Position numbers and translations under genes: made by a program
Assembly: GCA_016713025.1 (NCBI GenBank)
Contig: JADJPZ010000004.1
Coordinates: 1,860,001 to 1,924,000 of the forward strand
Length of the DNA stretch: 64,000 bases
Origin: Saprospiraceae bacterium
Lineage (GTDB): Bacteria > Bacteroidota > Bacteroidia > Chitinophagales > Saprospiraceae
Direction of reading: 5' to 3'
The notes under the pieces: generated by a model
Told to the model about the DNA's origin: nothing
What the model saw: only the letters and a program-made list of their open reading frames with translations
The model's database searches: none
Shown here: positions 36,013 through 46,300 of the stretch, in pieces
Layout: each line of letters begins with the position of its first letter
Numbering within the stretch: the stretch's first letter is position 1

Positions 36013-36747
36013 TTATTCAATTCTATATTCTTTAAGACGAAGGTCTGAAACGATTGTCAATGCTTGTTCCCTGATTTCCTTAGCAGATTTCAAGTCATTT
36101 ACAGCAATGGAAAATTCAATTAATTCTAAGCACTTTATCGCAAAATTGTTGTCAGAATGTAGTTTTAATTCAGGGCTTTCCATATTTCGACTCTTATGTA
36201 ATGAGTTCATTAAGTCGTATTGACTTTTTAGAACTGCAAATTCATTTATCGGGTTTCCAATATAATTTTTTAATATATCATATCTCTTTGCATTAAACAA
36301 TACATCCCTTGCAAAGAACCAACATTGCAGTGCTTTGTCAGGATGCTGTTGTCTTATACTTTCAAAAAGCTCAATGGTTTTATTTTCTTCTCCCAATGTC
36401 CTATTCAGTCCCACTACATCTGCAAATAGTTTTATTGATGCATTACTATCCAAAATTGTTTTTGTCTTGATATCGCGAATCTCAATTAATGCTGTCATTG
36501 CAGGTGGATAAACATCTGCAAGATCTTTCCAGTATTTTAAAGCAAAAGACAAACGAACACCAGACATTGCTTTGTCATATTCAATAGCATGATTATGAAA
36601 CCAAACATAACGTTCAAGAGCTTCCTTATATTTTTTCTGCATTACCATCTCTTTGGTTTCAGAAAGATACTTCTTCATATCTTGACCAAAAGATGTGATT
36701 GAGATGGCTATCAAAGCTGATATTAGTATTGCTTTCATGGTAATCAT
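36013..36747 (-). CDS. Secreted helical-repeat protein of unknown function
   Basis: 244 aa with a signal peptide (about 4-20, ISALIAISITSFGQ). The mature part is helical with TPR-like spacing (KKYKEALERYVWFHNHAI, CLELIEFSIAVNDLKSAKEI). No enzyme motif is seen. The second ATG at residue 4 is a possible start. It is convergent with the EI24-like gene and stands alone. Not recognised. Confidence 0.55.
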   Translation of the reverse strand: MITMKAILISALIAISITSFGQDMKKYLSETKEMVMQKKYKEALERYVWFHNHAIEYDKAMSGVRLSFALKYWKDLADVYPPAMTALIEIRDIKTKTILDSNASIKLFADVVGLNRTLGEENKTIELFESIRQQHPDKALQCWFFARDVLFNAKRYDILKNYIGNPINEFAVLKSQYDLMNSLHKSRNMESPELKLHSDNNFAIKCLELIEFSIAVNDLKSAKEIREQALTIVSDLRLKEYRIE

Positions 36748-37162
36748 AGTAAAAAGAAAATATTCTGAAAAAATTTAAACCATAATGTATTATAAATTAA
36801 ATAATTATAATATTAAATTTTCTCATTCAATTTTCTGTTTAGTTTATTTTAAATTTTGAAATTATTTTCGACTATTTGATTAGTTTGCCCATTTGGTATA
36901 CTCTCTAATACTTACCGACATCCCCACACAAAAGTAGGTAAAAAAGACCGATTTAGAGATGGCTATAGTGGACAGAAAATATTTTTATTTGGGTTTATAA
37001 ATATATGATGTATACCACAAAGACAATTGAATACTGAAATTCAAGACCCTATTAATTCAGAGATACTATAAATATTTTGTAGTCATAAAAGCCCATCTGT
37101 GGCTCTTTTAATTTTTTTTCACTTTTATCCTCTGATTGATCAACATATAAGTGACATCACCA
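36748..37162. other. Intergenic region without recognised features
   Basis: 415 bp of very AT-rich sequence. It lies upstream of the secreted-protein gene and downstream of the SDR gene, and probably contains a promoter for the former, but no motif stands out. No RNA gene or repeat was seen. Confidence 0.5.
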
Positions 37163-37936
37163 TCACATACTTCCTTTGATCAGACCTCCGTCCACACTGA
37201 TAGTTTGCCCGGTGATAAACCTTGAGTGGGGTGACAAAAGCCAAACAGCGAGGCTCGCAAAATTTTCAGGATCGCCCAAAAAGCCGACTTTAGTCTCCTT
37301 TTCAAATTCTTTTCTTGCATCCTCCGGAGAGATACCCAGCAGCATGGATTTATTGGCAAACAGGCGCTCCATGGCAGGAGTGGCATGATAGCCCGGTGCA
37401 AGAATATTGAGCGTGATACCTTGATGTGCCACTTCCTGAGAAAGCGTTTTGACGAATCCAACCACTGCCATCCTCAGAGAATTGCTCAATATCAGATTTT
37501 CTATTGGTTGCTTGACGGCGGCACTTTCGATGTACAGGATACGACCATAATGCTGTTCTTTAAATTTTTCCAATAGCTCCTGAGTAAGTTTCACTTTCCA
37601 TCTGAGGAGTTTTTCATATGCATTATCCCAGTCAGTGATTTCAGTATTGATAAATGCTTTTGCTGGCGGACCACCAGCGTTGACTACTATCCCATGAAGT
37701 TTTTTACCATGAATCATCCTGACCAAATCCGCAATAACAGCATCTGTAGTAATATCTCCTGCAAGAATCTGAGTTTGGTTTGGATATAGTTGATGGAGTT
37801 CTTCCAGCTTTTCTTCACCACGTGCATTGATGATCACATGAGCGCCTTCAGAAATAAGAAGTTTTGCAATGGCTCTTCCAAATCCGCTTGAAGACCCTGT
37901 GACTACAAATAGTGCGTTTTTTAAACCTAGTTCCAT
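37163..37936 (-). CDS. SDR-family protein lacking the usual catalytic Tyr/Lys
   Basis: 257 aa. Rossmann fold with TGSSSGFGRAIAKLL (dinucleotide loop, about 13-27), GDITTDA, NAGGPPAKAF (NAG motif) and a C-terminal FITGQTISVDGGL. In ordinary SDRs YxxSK follows the catalytic Ser; here the segment is ESAAVKQPIENLILSNSLRM, so the Tyr is missing and the Lys appears replaced. A known SDR subgroup annotated as 3-oxoacyl-ACP reductases has the same LSNSLR pattern. Enzyme activity is therefore uncertain. It is the last gene of the alaS operon (18 bp gap). Confidence 0.82.
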   Translation of the reverse strand: MELGLKNALFVVTGSSSGFGRAIAKLLISEGAHVIINARGEEKLEELHQLYPNQTQILAGDITTDAVIADLVRMIHGKKLHGIVVNAGGPPAKAFINTEITDWDNAYEKLLRWKVKLTQELLEKFKEQHYGRILYIESAAVKQPIENLILSNSLRMAVVGFVKTLSQEVAHQGITLNILAPGYHATPAMERLFANKSMLLGISPEDARKEFEKETKVGFLGDPENFASLAVWLLSPHSRFITGQTISVDGGLIKGSM

Positions 37937-37954
37937 ATTGTTTGCTCTTATAGG

Positions 37955-38284
37955 TTACATCATTCTATCCATAAAGTGGATAATTTCTTTTTCCATGACA
38001 TTTAAAGCGTCATCTACATTACAAACCTCCAGCATTTTCTCCATGATGCTTTGTTTTTCAGTTGGTGTTGGAAAGTACACACTTTTGTAACTTAATATAG
38101 TTTCATAAGCTTTGTAGTCGCTCATATTTTCAAATTCAATCAACATTTTATCAAAAGTCGCTTCACCGGTACAGTTTCTGATCAATGCTTTTTCATCCTC
38201 GGTAAATTCTATATCAACATTTGCAATATAGATAAGTAAAAAAGCCAAAAACTCATTGTAACTCCATCTTTCATCGACCACCAT
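37955..38284 (-). CDS. Small acidic helical protein, TerB-like
   Basis: 109 aa. WSYNEFLAFLLIYIANVDIE followed by FTEDEKALI resembles the helix-loop-helix with acidic residues in TerB/DjlA-N-type proteins that bind metal. The similarity is weak. Cytosolic, no signal peptide. It lies between the lipoprotein and SDR genes with gaps of 13 and 18 bp, so it belongs to the alaS operon. Function unknown. Confidence 0.55.
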   Translation of the reverse strand: MVVDERWSYNEFLAFLLIYIANVDIEFTEDEKALIRNCTGEATFDKMLIEFENMSDYKAYETILSYKSVYFPTPTEKQSIMEKMLEVCNVDDALNVMEKEIIHFMDRMM

Positions 38285-38297
38285 ATTCGTCTATTTT

Positions 38298-38642
38298 TTA
38301 CTTATTGATTTCCTGAATTTCTGTAAGATATCCGGGTGTGCCTATCAGTCTCTCATAAGGCAAAATCTCTTTGGTCTGGACTGAAAATATGACTTCGATC
38401 CTTCTCTTTTTATAAGTATCCGGCAAATTGCAAACAAAATATCTGGAATCACCACCATCTGCGACAAGGACTAACTGATCTGCAACAGACTCAATTTTGC
38501 CTTTGATGTCGGATATGAGTGTCATATTTTTTCTTTCCGGCATACAATCACCAGCAGAAAGACCATCATGACCTGATTTTCCTGGAATGGTACATCCATG
38601 CCAAAATAAAAAGAGTACTATCAGATAAGAATACTTTTCCAT
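38298..38642 (-). CDS. Small lipoprotein of unknown function
   Basis: 114 aa. Signal peptide with lipobox FWHGC (Cys17). The mature part has two more cysteines (GDCMPER and FVCNLP) that could pair, and a beta-rich region (KGKIESVADQLVLVADGGDS). No family was recognised. It starts 12 bp after alaS on the same strand, so it is in its operon. Probably lies in the outer membrane, judging from the lipobox. Confidence 0.6.
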   Translation of the reverse strand: MEKYSYLIVLFLFWHGCTIPGKSGHDGLSAGDCMPERKNMTLISDIKGKIESVADQLVLVADGGDSRYFVCNLPDTYKKRRIEVIFSVQTKEILPYERLIGTPGYLTEIQEINK

Positions 38643-38654
38643 TACTTACGTTTA

Positions 38655-41270
38655 TCAAATAAATTCATTCAATCTGTTCAATGCCTTGTCCAAACCATCG
38701 ACATCAGTACCACCGGCGGTTGCAAAGAATGCTTGACCACCACCACCGCCATTGATTTCTGTGGCTAAAGACTTGACTATGTTGCCGGCATGCCAGGATT
38801 TGGATTTGGTCAATGTCTCAGAAATGGTGAGCATGATGGTTGCTTTGTCTTGATCTTCCAGGCCAAACAAGATCACAGATTCGCCCAACGCCTGCTGTAG
38901 GTTATGTGCCAAAGTTTTTGCTGATTTACTGTCAATGTCTTTGAGTTTTGCGGCCAAAACTTTGATGCCACCTTGATCCTTTGCAGCTGAGATCAGTGTA
39001 TCCTTTAGTGATGCTGCCTGGATCACTCTTAGCTTTTCGATCTCGCGCAGCAGGTTTTTGTTTTCATCATAGAGATCTGAAATGTTTTTGACCGTATTGA
39101 CATTATTTTTGAAAAATGACTTTACGGCAGTCAATTCTTTCACCTGTTTATTGATATATTCTTCGGCTTTATCGGCAGTGACTGCTTCTATCCTTCTGAC
39201 TCCGGCTGCAATACCTGCTTCTGAAGTGATCTTAAAAAATCCAAGCTGACCTGTAGCCCTTACATGGCATCCACCACAAAGTTCCCTTGAATAAGACGGA
39301 TCAAAAGTGATCATACGCACTGTGTCACCATATTTTTCTCCAAAAAGCATCATGGCTCCTGCCTCCTTCGCAGCTTCCAATGGGATAGATCTCGCTTCTT
39401 CAAGGGCAATATTCTGACGGATCTTCTGGTTGACTATTTTTTCGACCTGTGCGAGCTCATAATCAGTGATTTTCTGGAAATGAGAAACATCAAATCTTAA
39501 ATAATCATCTTTGACCAATGAACCTTTTTGATGCACATGAGTACCCAGAACTTGTCTCAAAGCAGCATGAAGCAGGTGCGTCGCTGAGTGATTATTTTCA
39601 GTTAAAGTACGTTTAATTGCATCTATTTCTGCGTAAATTGGACTTGCAATATTATCAGGAATTCTGTCGATAATGTGTATGATCAGGTCATTTTCCTTTT
39701 TGGTATCCAGTACCATAACTACTTCACCGTCAAACATCAAAAATCCGGTATCCCCTACTTGTCCTCCTCCTTCAGGGTAGAAAGGAGTTTTGTCCAACAC
39801 TATCTGATATAGCTCGAGATCTTTTTGCTTCAATACCCTGTAGTTGATTGCCCGGCTATCATTGACTACCAGATTGTCATAACCCAAAAATTCGGATTGC
39901 CCATCTTTATTGATGATGACCCAATCTCCTGTTTCTCTTTTGGCATCAGCCCGTGAACGTTCTTTTTGCTCATTGAGTGCCAGGCTAAATCCCGCTTCAT
40001 CTACCTTCCAGCCTTTTTCGTCCGCTATCAGCCTTGTCAGGTCTACAGGGAAGCCATAAGTGTCATAGAGCTCAAAAACATCTCTTCCATCCACTACATT
40101 ATCAGTGACCTTCAGATCATCTATTCTCTTCAGACCTCCTTCCAGGGTCTTGAGAAATGATCGTTCTTCTTCTCTGATGACTTTTTCAACAAAAGACTTC
40201 TGCAGATAAAGCTCAGGAAACACATTTTCAAACTGTCGGGATAGCACGTCTATCAACTGATGCAATAGCGGCTGTCTGTAATCCAGATAAGTATAATAAT
40301 ATCTGACAGCGCGTCTCAGTATCCTGCGGATGACATAACCAGCACCATTATTGGATGGTAGCTGACCATCTGCTATAGTAAATGATATCGCTCTGATATG
40401 GTCTGCGAGCACTCTGAAAGCTACATCCTGCTTAGTATCACTAAAGTGGTAGGATTTGCAAGTGATTTTTTCCACTTCTGCTATGGTACCCGTAAACACG
40501 TCAGTATCATAATTGCTCGATTTATTCTGAATGGCGCGCACCAGACGCTCGAAACCCATGCCTGTGTCTACATGCATAGCAGGAAGCGGTTCGAGTGTGC
40601 CATCTGCTTTTCTATTGTATTGGATGAATACGTTATTCCAAATTTCGATCACCTGCGGATGATCATTATTGACAAGTTGATGGCCCGGAGTGATCGCTCT
40701 CTCTTCATCAGACCGAAGATCGATATGAATCTCACTACATGGCCCACAAGGACCTGTATCACCCATTTCCCAGAAATTATCTTTTTTATTGCCAAAGATG
40801 ATATGATCCTGAGGTACCAATTTGGACCACTCCTTGAGTGCAATTTGAGAAGGTGGAAGGTTTTCTTTCGGATCACCTTCAAATACTGAAACATATAATC
40901 TATCCTTAGGTAGTTTATAAACTTCTGTAAGTAATTCCCAACTCCAGGCTATGGCTTCAGCTTTGAAATAGTCACCAATACTCCAGTTGCCCAGCATCTC
41001 AAACATCGTATGATGATAAGTATCGACACCCACTTCCTCAAGATCATTGTGTTTTCCGCTGACCCTCAGGCATTTTTGGGTATCGGCTATCCTGGGAATA
41101 TCCGGCTTTTTATTACCAAGGAAAAAGTCTTTAAACTGGTTCATTCCCGCATTTGTAAACATCAATGTTGGGTCATTTTTGATCACAATAGGGGCCGAAG
41201 CGACTATTTTATGGTTTTTGGATGCAAAAAAGTCAAGAAATTTTTGCCTGATTTCGTTGGATGTCATCAT
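38655..41270 (-). CDS. alaS: Alanyl-tRNA synthetase
   Basis: 871 aa from ATG 41270 (ATG 41267 is equally possible); a TTG at 41324 would add 18 unrelated residues. Class II core with EIRQKFLDFFASKNHKIVAS, MFEMLGNWSIGDYFK and GAGYVIRRILRRAVRYYY; editing domain with HSATHLL (HxxxH zinc motif) and CGGCHVRATGQLG; C-terminal oligomerisation and DHHA1-type domain ending in INGGGGGQAFFATAGG. It charges tRNA-Ala and clears Ser/Gly. First gene of an operon with a lipoprotein, a TerB-like protein and an SDR. Confidence 0.97.
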   Translation of the reverse strand: MMTSNEIRQKFLDFFASKNHKIVASAPIVIKNDPTLMFTNAGMNQFKDFFLGNKKPDIPRIADTQKCLRVSGKHNDLEEVGVDTYHHTMFEMLGNWSIGDYFKAEAIAWSWELLTEVYKLPKDRLYVSVFEGDPKENLPPSQIALKEWSKLVPQDHIIFGNKKDNFWEMGDTGPCGPCSEIHIDLRSDEERAITPGHQLVNNDHPQVIEIWNNVFIQYNRKADGTLEPLPAMHVDTGMGFERLVRAIQNKSSNYDTDVFTGTIAEVEKITCKSYHFSDTKQDVAFRVLADHIRAISFTIADGQLPSNNGAGYVIRRILRRAVRYYYTYLDYRQPLLHQLIDVLSRQFENVFPELYLQKSFVEKVIREEERSFLKTLEGGLKRIDDLKVTDNVVDGRDVFELYDTYGFPVDLTRLIADEKGWKVDEAGFSLALNEQKERSRADAKRETGDWVIINKDGQSEFLGYDNLVVNDSRAINYRVLKQKDLELYQIVLDKTPFYPEGGGQVGDTGFLMFDGEVVMVLDTKKENDLIIHIIDRIPDNIASPIYAEIDAIKRTLTENNHSATHLLHAALRQVLGTHVHQKGSLVKDDYLRFDVSHFQKITDYELAQVEKIVNQKIRQNIALEEARSIPLEAAKEAGAMMLFGEKYGDTVRMITFDPSYSRELCGGCHVRATGQLGFFKITSEAGIAAGVRRIEAVTADKAEEYINKQVKELTAVKSFFKNNVNTVKNISDLYDENKNLLREIEKLRVIQAASLKDTLISAAKDQGGIKVLAAKLKDIDSKSAKTLAHNLQQALGESVILFGLEDQDKATIMLTISETLTKSKSWHAGNIVKSLATEINGGGGGQAFFATAGGTDVDGLDKALNRLNEFI

Positions 41271-41456
41271 TGGTTTGTCATTAAAGTATATATCTTTTGA
41301 AAAACGCCGCAAATATACGCACAATAAATGAGTGGTTAAAGTTAAAAACTTAACATTTTGTGGTACAAGTCAATATTATGGGATAGTCCTATTCAGGCCA
41401 AATAAATCGTTTACAAGCATATCTTTTCAAAATGAGATATAAATACTCAAAAAGGA

Positions 41457-42002
41457 TCACTTCCTTTTCCGCTCCATCCAAACACAGGGAATCGGCACTC
41501 CACTTAGTATAAAATCATAGGAAGATGTGATCTCAAAACCAGACTTTTTCAATACACGCTGTGAGCCTTGATTTTCCACATTGGCTGTTGCGTACAAAAA
41601 TTCGATATTCAAGGTCTCATCTGCTATCTTTGTCCATGCTTTGGCACTCTCTGTGGCGTACCCAAGCCCCCAAAATTGCGGTCGCAATCTATATCCCAAA
41701 TCATAAAAATCCTCGTGCCCATTAGTTTCTTCTCTGATCAGTTTGATGCCTGACCATCCGATGAGTTTACCGCTTTTATTCTCTATTACAGTCCATCTGC
41801 CTATTCCATTTTCTTCATATTGGAGTATGATATTTTCGAGATATTGATACACTTGAGCTATATCTGTAAGTACTTGATTGCCTAAGTATTGCATGACCCG
41901 GTTATCAGAATCGAGTGCAAACAATGAAGGCGCATCTTCTACTTGTAAGGGCCTTAATATGAGATTTTCTGTATTAATTTCAGATGGTAAAAATATGTTC
42001 AT
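41457..42002 (-). CDS. GNAT acetyltransferase (RimJ/RimL-like)
   Basis: 181 aa. Has ENLILRPLQVEDAPSLFAL at the start, LIGWSGI in the beta-4 region, and the acetyl-CoA loop as QFWGLGYATESAKAWTKIAD (near 109-128), followed by VENQGSQRVLKKSGFE. This is the pattern of the RimJ/RimL and ribosomal-protein N-acetyltransferase group, though many members act on small molecules. Cytosolic, transcribed alone. The target cannot be told. Confidence 0.85.
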   Translation of the reverse strand: MNIFLPSEINTENLILRPLQVEDAPSLFALDSDNRVMQYLGNQVLTDIAQVYQYLENIILQYEENGIGRWTVIENKSGKLIGWSGIKLIREETNGHEDFYDLGYRLRPQFWGLGYATESAKAWTKIADETLNIEFLYATANVENQGSQRVLKKSGFEITSSYDFILSGVPIPCVWMERKRK

Positions 42003-42030
42003 CCGCCAAATGATAAAATTATGAAATATT

Positions 42031-42660
42031 CTAATCAGAAACTATAATTTCTAGTTGAGCAGGACTTCGGTTTACTCCACGATAGCTATTTTGAACCAGA
42101 ATATTGGAAACAATGATTTTCGATCCTTTATTTAGTTTTTTTATCATGGTCATGGCAGAATCATCCGGGATATTGCCACGCATGGTACTGCCATAAATCG
42201 TTATACCCGATTCGTTTAGTATAATCAAATGAAAAGAATATATCTCGGACTTCATATCTTCCGGAAAATCATCTGGATAGGTCTGATAGAGCTTTCCGAT
42301 TTTATCAAGTTCATTTTTTTTGATAACTCCTTGTCTCTCAGCCTCAAATCTGGGAACAATTTCAGGAAGTTTTTTTGATGTTACAGTTTTCACCTCACAA
42401 ATGACCTTTTTATAATATAGTTTTAGCTTCAGTTCTTCGCCTTCAGTTTGAGGAAAAAAAGTGAAAGTACTGTCATTCCTTCTGTTGATATAGCCGGCAC
42501 TTATTTTTATATTGATGTCTTCAGGATTGCACCCGTTCATCTGTATATATACAAAACCTTCAGTACCTATAAAAAATGATGAAGGCGTCATCCTACTGAA
42601 TTGAGGCACATTACCGGTAAAATTTGAAAAAAGAACACCTATAAGAAATATTAGATTCAT
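42031..42660 (-). CDS. Secreted protein resembling the GldM C-terminal domains
   Basis: 209 aa with a short hydrophobic N-terminus (MNLIFLIGVLFSNFTG). The segment SFFIGTEGFVYIQMNGCNPE with DINIKISAGYINRR followed by FTFFPQTEGEELKLKLYYKK recalls the Ig-like C-terminal domains of GldM, a periplasmic motor part of gliding and type IX secretion. The C-terminal 90 residues are KLNKGSKIIVSNILVQN-type beta sandwich. It has no transmembrane anchor like GldM itself, so a paralogue is likely. Eleven-bp direct repeats lie right before the start. Confidence 0.45.
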   Translation of the reverse strand: MNLIFLIGVLFSNFTGNVPQFSRMTPSSFFIGTEGFVYIQMNGCNPEDINIKISAGYINRRNDSTFTFFPQTEGEELKLKLYYKKVICEVKTVTSKKLPEIVPRFEAERQGVIKKNELDKIGKLYQTYPDDFPEDMKSEIYSFHLIILNESGITIYGSTMRGNIPDDSAMTMIKKLNKGSKIIVSNILVQNSYRGVNRSPAQLEIIVSD

Positions 42661-42680
42661 TATATTTTGATATTTACTAA

Positions 42681-42724
42681 GTGTATGTTTAGTGCATGTT
42701 TAGTGGATGTATAGAGTGTGTTTG
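42681..42724. repeat. Four 11-bp direct repeats upstream of a GldM-like gene
   Basis: GTGTATGTTTA, GTGCATGTTTA, GTGGATGTATA and GAGTGTGTTTG follow each other without gaps. The 11-bp period is close to one helical turn and the array ends 20 bp before the start codon at 42660 (minus strand). Confidence 0.6.
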
Positions 42725-42807
42725 AACGAAAATACGATTATTTTTGAGAATAAATTGTCATGAGGTATCTTCATATTCTTTATGACCATATATTCACCTT
42801 TTTATCC

Positions 42808-43374
42808 TTATTTAACAGCGTATCCTGATCCCATAATGACTGGTGATGCAATAGAGATATGTAAAACACTTGACAGATTGGATTGTTGGAATATATCTCC
42901 CACCTTTGCTGCATTCATTTTTTTAATTGTAAATGTGAAATGATGATCTTCTGTTGAAATGTTACATATCCCGGCATTTTCTTCTAAGTATTCTTTAGGC
43001 ATGAGAAAATTTTTGGATCTGTGATAACTTATACCTGATTTCATCAACATAGTAAATATTGAAAAATTAAAAGGCCGGACGACATCAGAACGTTTTTCGA
43101 TCGATATACTTCTGATTTCCTGATTTGTCAGTAGTACAAGCCTATTATTTTCTAAATTTCTGAAGTAGATTCCCAATCCATTTTTAAACAATGAAATTGA
43201 TGCATTATGTGTAGGACCTGCAATATTATAGCCAGGGTCACAATATTGTAATCCGATGATATGGTTATCAAAAAATCCTAAAAATTTATTTCTATCAACC
43301 TTACCACCGCAATAGTCATCAATTTGCTTTTGAGCAGAAGCTCCGGCATATTTTTTAAGATCGATTATTTTCAT
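42808..43374 (-). CDS. Protein of unknown function, co-transcribed with tamB
   Basis: 188 aa without a signal peptide or membrane helix. Mixed alpha/beta, with GLQYCDPGYNIAGPTHNASISL and KNGLGIYFRNLENNRLVLLT and IEKRSDVVRPFNFSIFTML. No motif was recognised. It starts 9 bp after the tamB stop on the same strand, so translation is probably coupled. A role near tamB is only suggested by position. Confidence 0.55.
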   Translation of the reverse strand: MKIIDLKKYAGASAQKQIDDYCGGKVDRNKFLGFFDNHIIGLQYCDPGYNIAGPTHNASISLFKNGLGIYFRNLENNRLVLLTNQEIRSISIEKRSDVVRPFNFSIFTMLMKSGISYHRSKNFLMPKEYLEENAGICNISTEDHHFTFTIKKMNAAKVGDIFQQSNLSSVLHISIASPVIMGSGYAVK

Positions 43375-43383
43375 GAATAAAAA

Positions 43384-46300
43384 TTATTGTAAAATAGTAT
43401 CTTTTTGAATTCTTTTTACAGCTCTTTCCAGATCGGTCATGGCACCAAATTCTGTTCTGTAAGCCATACCAAGACCATATTTTTCTCTCAACTCTGTAAA
43501 ATTGACAGGATCTAAATCATTTTTGCCATATAGTCTTATTTTTAGTCTCCGGTCTTCTGTCAACCGAAACTCCACAGCAAAATCCAAAAGTATCTGATTG
43601 ATATCTCTACCTTGATTTTGAAGAACATAATTACCACCCAAATCCAAAGAAATCCTGTCATTTTTAAGAAAAACGGTATTCCGAAATCCTATTTCGTCGG
43701 GTATCAAGTCATTATCAACAAATCCAAAATTAATATTACGTACATTCATACCGAAATCAACACCAGAAATAAATCCATTTTCAGATATTCTGGAATTGAT
43801 GATATTTGTGATATACACCGACAATTGTGATGTCAAAAATTCACTCAAAGTATTGACAGAAGCGGATTGAATTCCTGCAGTTCCAAATGCGTCTGAAACT
43901 CTATTGGATGGTAAAAATGAATTAAATACTATCAGACCCATGGCCTGACCATTCAACTCAAGTTCATTGCTCCGGATAGAACGTAATTTAGATTCAGCAA
44001 AATTGGCCACATCTCCGGTAAGATTGGGGAAGGCGAGGTCAAATTTTATTTCCGGTTTGTAAAGTGTACCACCCAGCTTGAGTTTAAGGTCGACTTCTGT
44101 ATTTTGCCTGGCAAGATTGAGGTCCGCCGCGCTTGCCAAAGTCAAATACTCGTTAATAAATTGTTCGATCGGTGTTCTTGCACGATAGTTGGCAGTCATA
44201 TCCAAGGTTGCATTTACTGGATCACCCGTCCATCGGATCGAACCGCCTCTTTGTACCACAAATGGTTTTGCCACTGGCAGTAATGCCACTGTGAAGAGAT
44301 ATTGTCCTTGTTCGATTTCGTAGTTTCCGAAAATTTCAAAATCACCTTCTCTGGTGATGTCGATTTTCATATTTCCCCTGCCGGTACCTCGTATTATATC
44401 ACCTTTTGCTTCATTAAATATAAGACTAAGTTCGGCATCCGGAGTGATGGTTAGCGTCATTTCTATATTGATACCTTCTATGGAAGTATTTTTTTTCAGT
44501 TCTTCCGATTGATTGCCTTTTTTGACAAACCTGATAAAATTCTGATCGATAGTAGATTGAGTATTACCTACAGGAATAAAAAGTTTTGTTCCCGGTCCCG
44601 AAGTAGCATTGATTTTCATATTTACTTTCGAAAATGGTCCTTTAAATTCCGCAACAACAGGGCCAATACCATATCCATAATAAGCGGGATTGTCAGCCTT
44701 AGTTGTATTCAGAGCCACCACATTATTTCCTGTGATGGTAGCATTGACTCCCATATTTTTAAATAAATCATGCGTCAAACCTCCTCTTATTATACCGATG
44801 GATCCGTTTTGGTCTGAAATTCTCGCTCCATCGAGATCTATCAACTTATTGCTTACTCGGATTTTTTGCTGATCAAATGAATATGAAGCACCGGTATATT
44901 TTAAGGTTGTTTTACCTTTTTGTACTATACCTTCACCAGACAGGTTGAATTGGTTTGCTGCCGACGTAAACACCAGATCTGCGTTGATGTGACCTGAAGT
45001 ATTCTTGATACCATCTTTCAGCAGATATTCAAGAAGTTTCAATGGTGCCTGCCTTAATTTTATTTTGCTATCGAGGTTTTTCGATTTTTCATCATATGTA
45101 CCTTTTATGGCCAGAAAGTCGCCTATTGAAATATTTGCCTTAAGAGGAACATTTTTAAGTTTTGTGGCATCAATATATACAGACCCATAAGGATCCCCAT
45201 TGATCGTAAATTGAGGAATATTGACATAACCTGAAAGTTGTTTGTCTCCTGCATAAAGATCTTCGATTCGAGCAGAAACATTGGTTATTCCGGCAAATTT
45301 CATTTTATCATACTTTATGATTCCATTGAGTATATTCAGATCAAAATTTGAAATGTCCAAAGTGAGCCCTTTGTTATTGTTAATATCGTTCAATTCAAAA
45401 GATCTGCTCCCATCTGAAATAATCATGTTTTCCAGGCTGATATAACCTTTTCCAAAAGTTGCATTGTTTTTGCGGTCAATTTTCCATGTGGTACCCAGCA
45501 AAACCATCAGATTGTCTGTAAATGAAAGATCATATCCTTTCAGATGGGGTACCAAAGTACCTTTGATGTCAAATGTTTCCAAAGTGTCGATGATCTTGTC
45601 CGTAGAAAATGCAAAACTGATCGTATCGCCTTTCATCTTGGTTTGCAGGTCGATAGGATTAAATTTTCTGCCGATCACATAAGTGGAATCAATATGTATA
45701 AGTATGTCTCCTTCTTTTTTGTCAGAAGACACCAGAAGCTGAATATTTTGGAGAGAATCATTGTTAATTCTTATCAAGGGGATTTCAGAAGCAATTGATA
45801 TTTCACTTTTATATGTATCTATCCTACCTTTGAGACTGAGATTATTGAAATAGCTGTTATTAAGCCCGGCGAGCGATAGAAAGTTACGGCTATCATTTAT
45901 TTGAAAATTGAAATCAAATTTCTGGTGATCCTGAAGATTTTCAGCCACTACTTTCCAGTCTTTTGTAAGTAACGGATAGTTAGTCAATATGATTTTTTTT
46001 GCTGCTTTAACCACGTTTGGCAGATCATACTTTCCATCCATGGTCATCTTACCAAGATCGCTTTCCAACATGAGCAATCTGGTTTTGTTGACTGTGTTTT
46101 TTGACTCTATTTTGAGTTTTTCTAAATTATAAAAAGTGTCATTAGCCATGATATTCAATGCAGAAAAATCAATATTTCCGGTGAAATCATTGATATTGGT
46201 ACCTGAAACATCCAACTCCATATTACCCTTGAATGCCAATGGATTTTTCGAGAGATTTAATGCAAATAAGTCAAGTTTATACACTTCAGATTTAAAATTA

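Noticed and set aside
36748..37162. RNA gene in a long AT-rich gap
   Set aside because: No tRNA cloverleaf, conserved core or stable hairpin was recognised.
42713..42730. A fourth copy of the GAGTATG element
   Set aside because: GAGTGTGTTTGAA resembles the element end, but no matching inverse end or target duplication is found nearby. The 11-bp tandem repeat explains it better.
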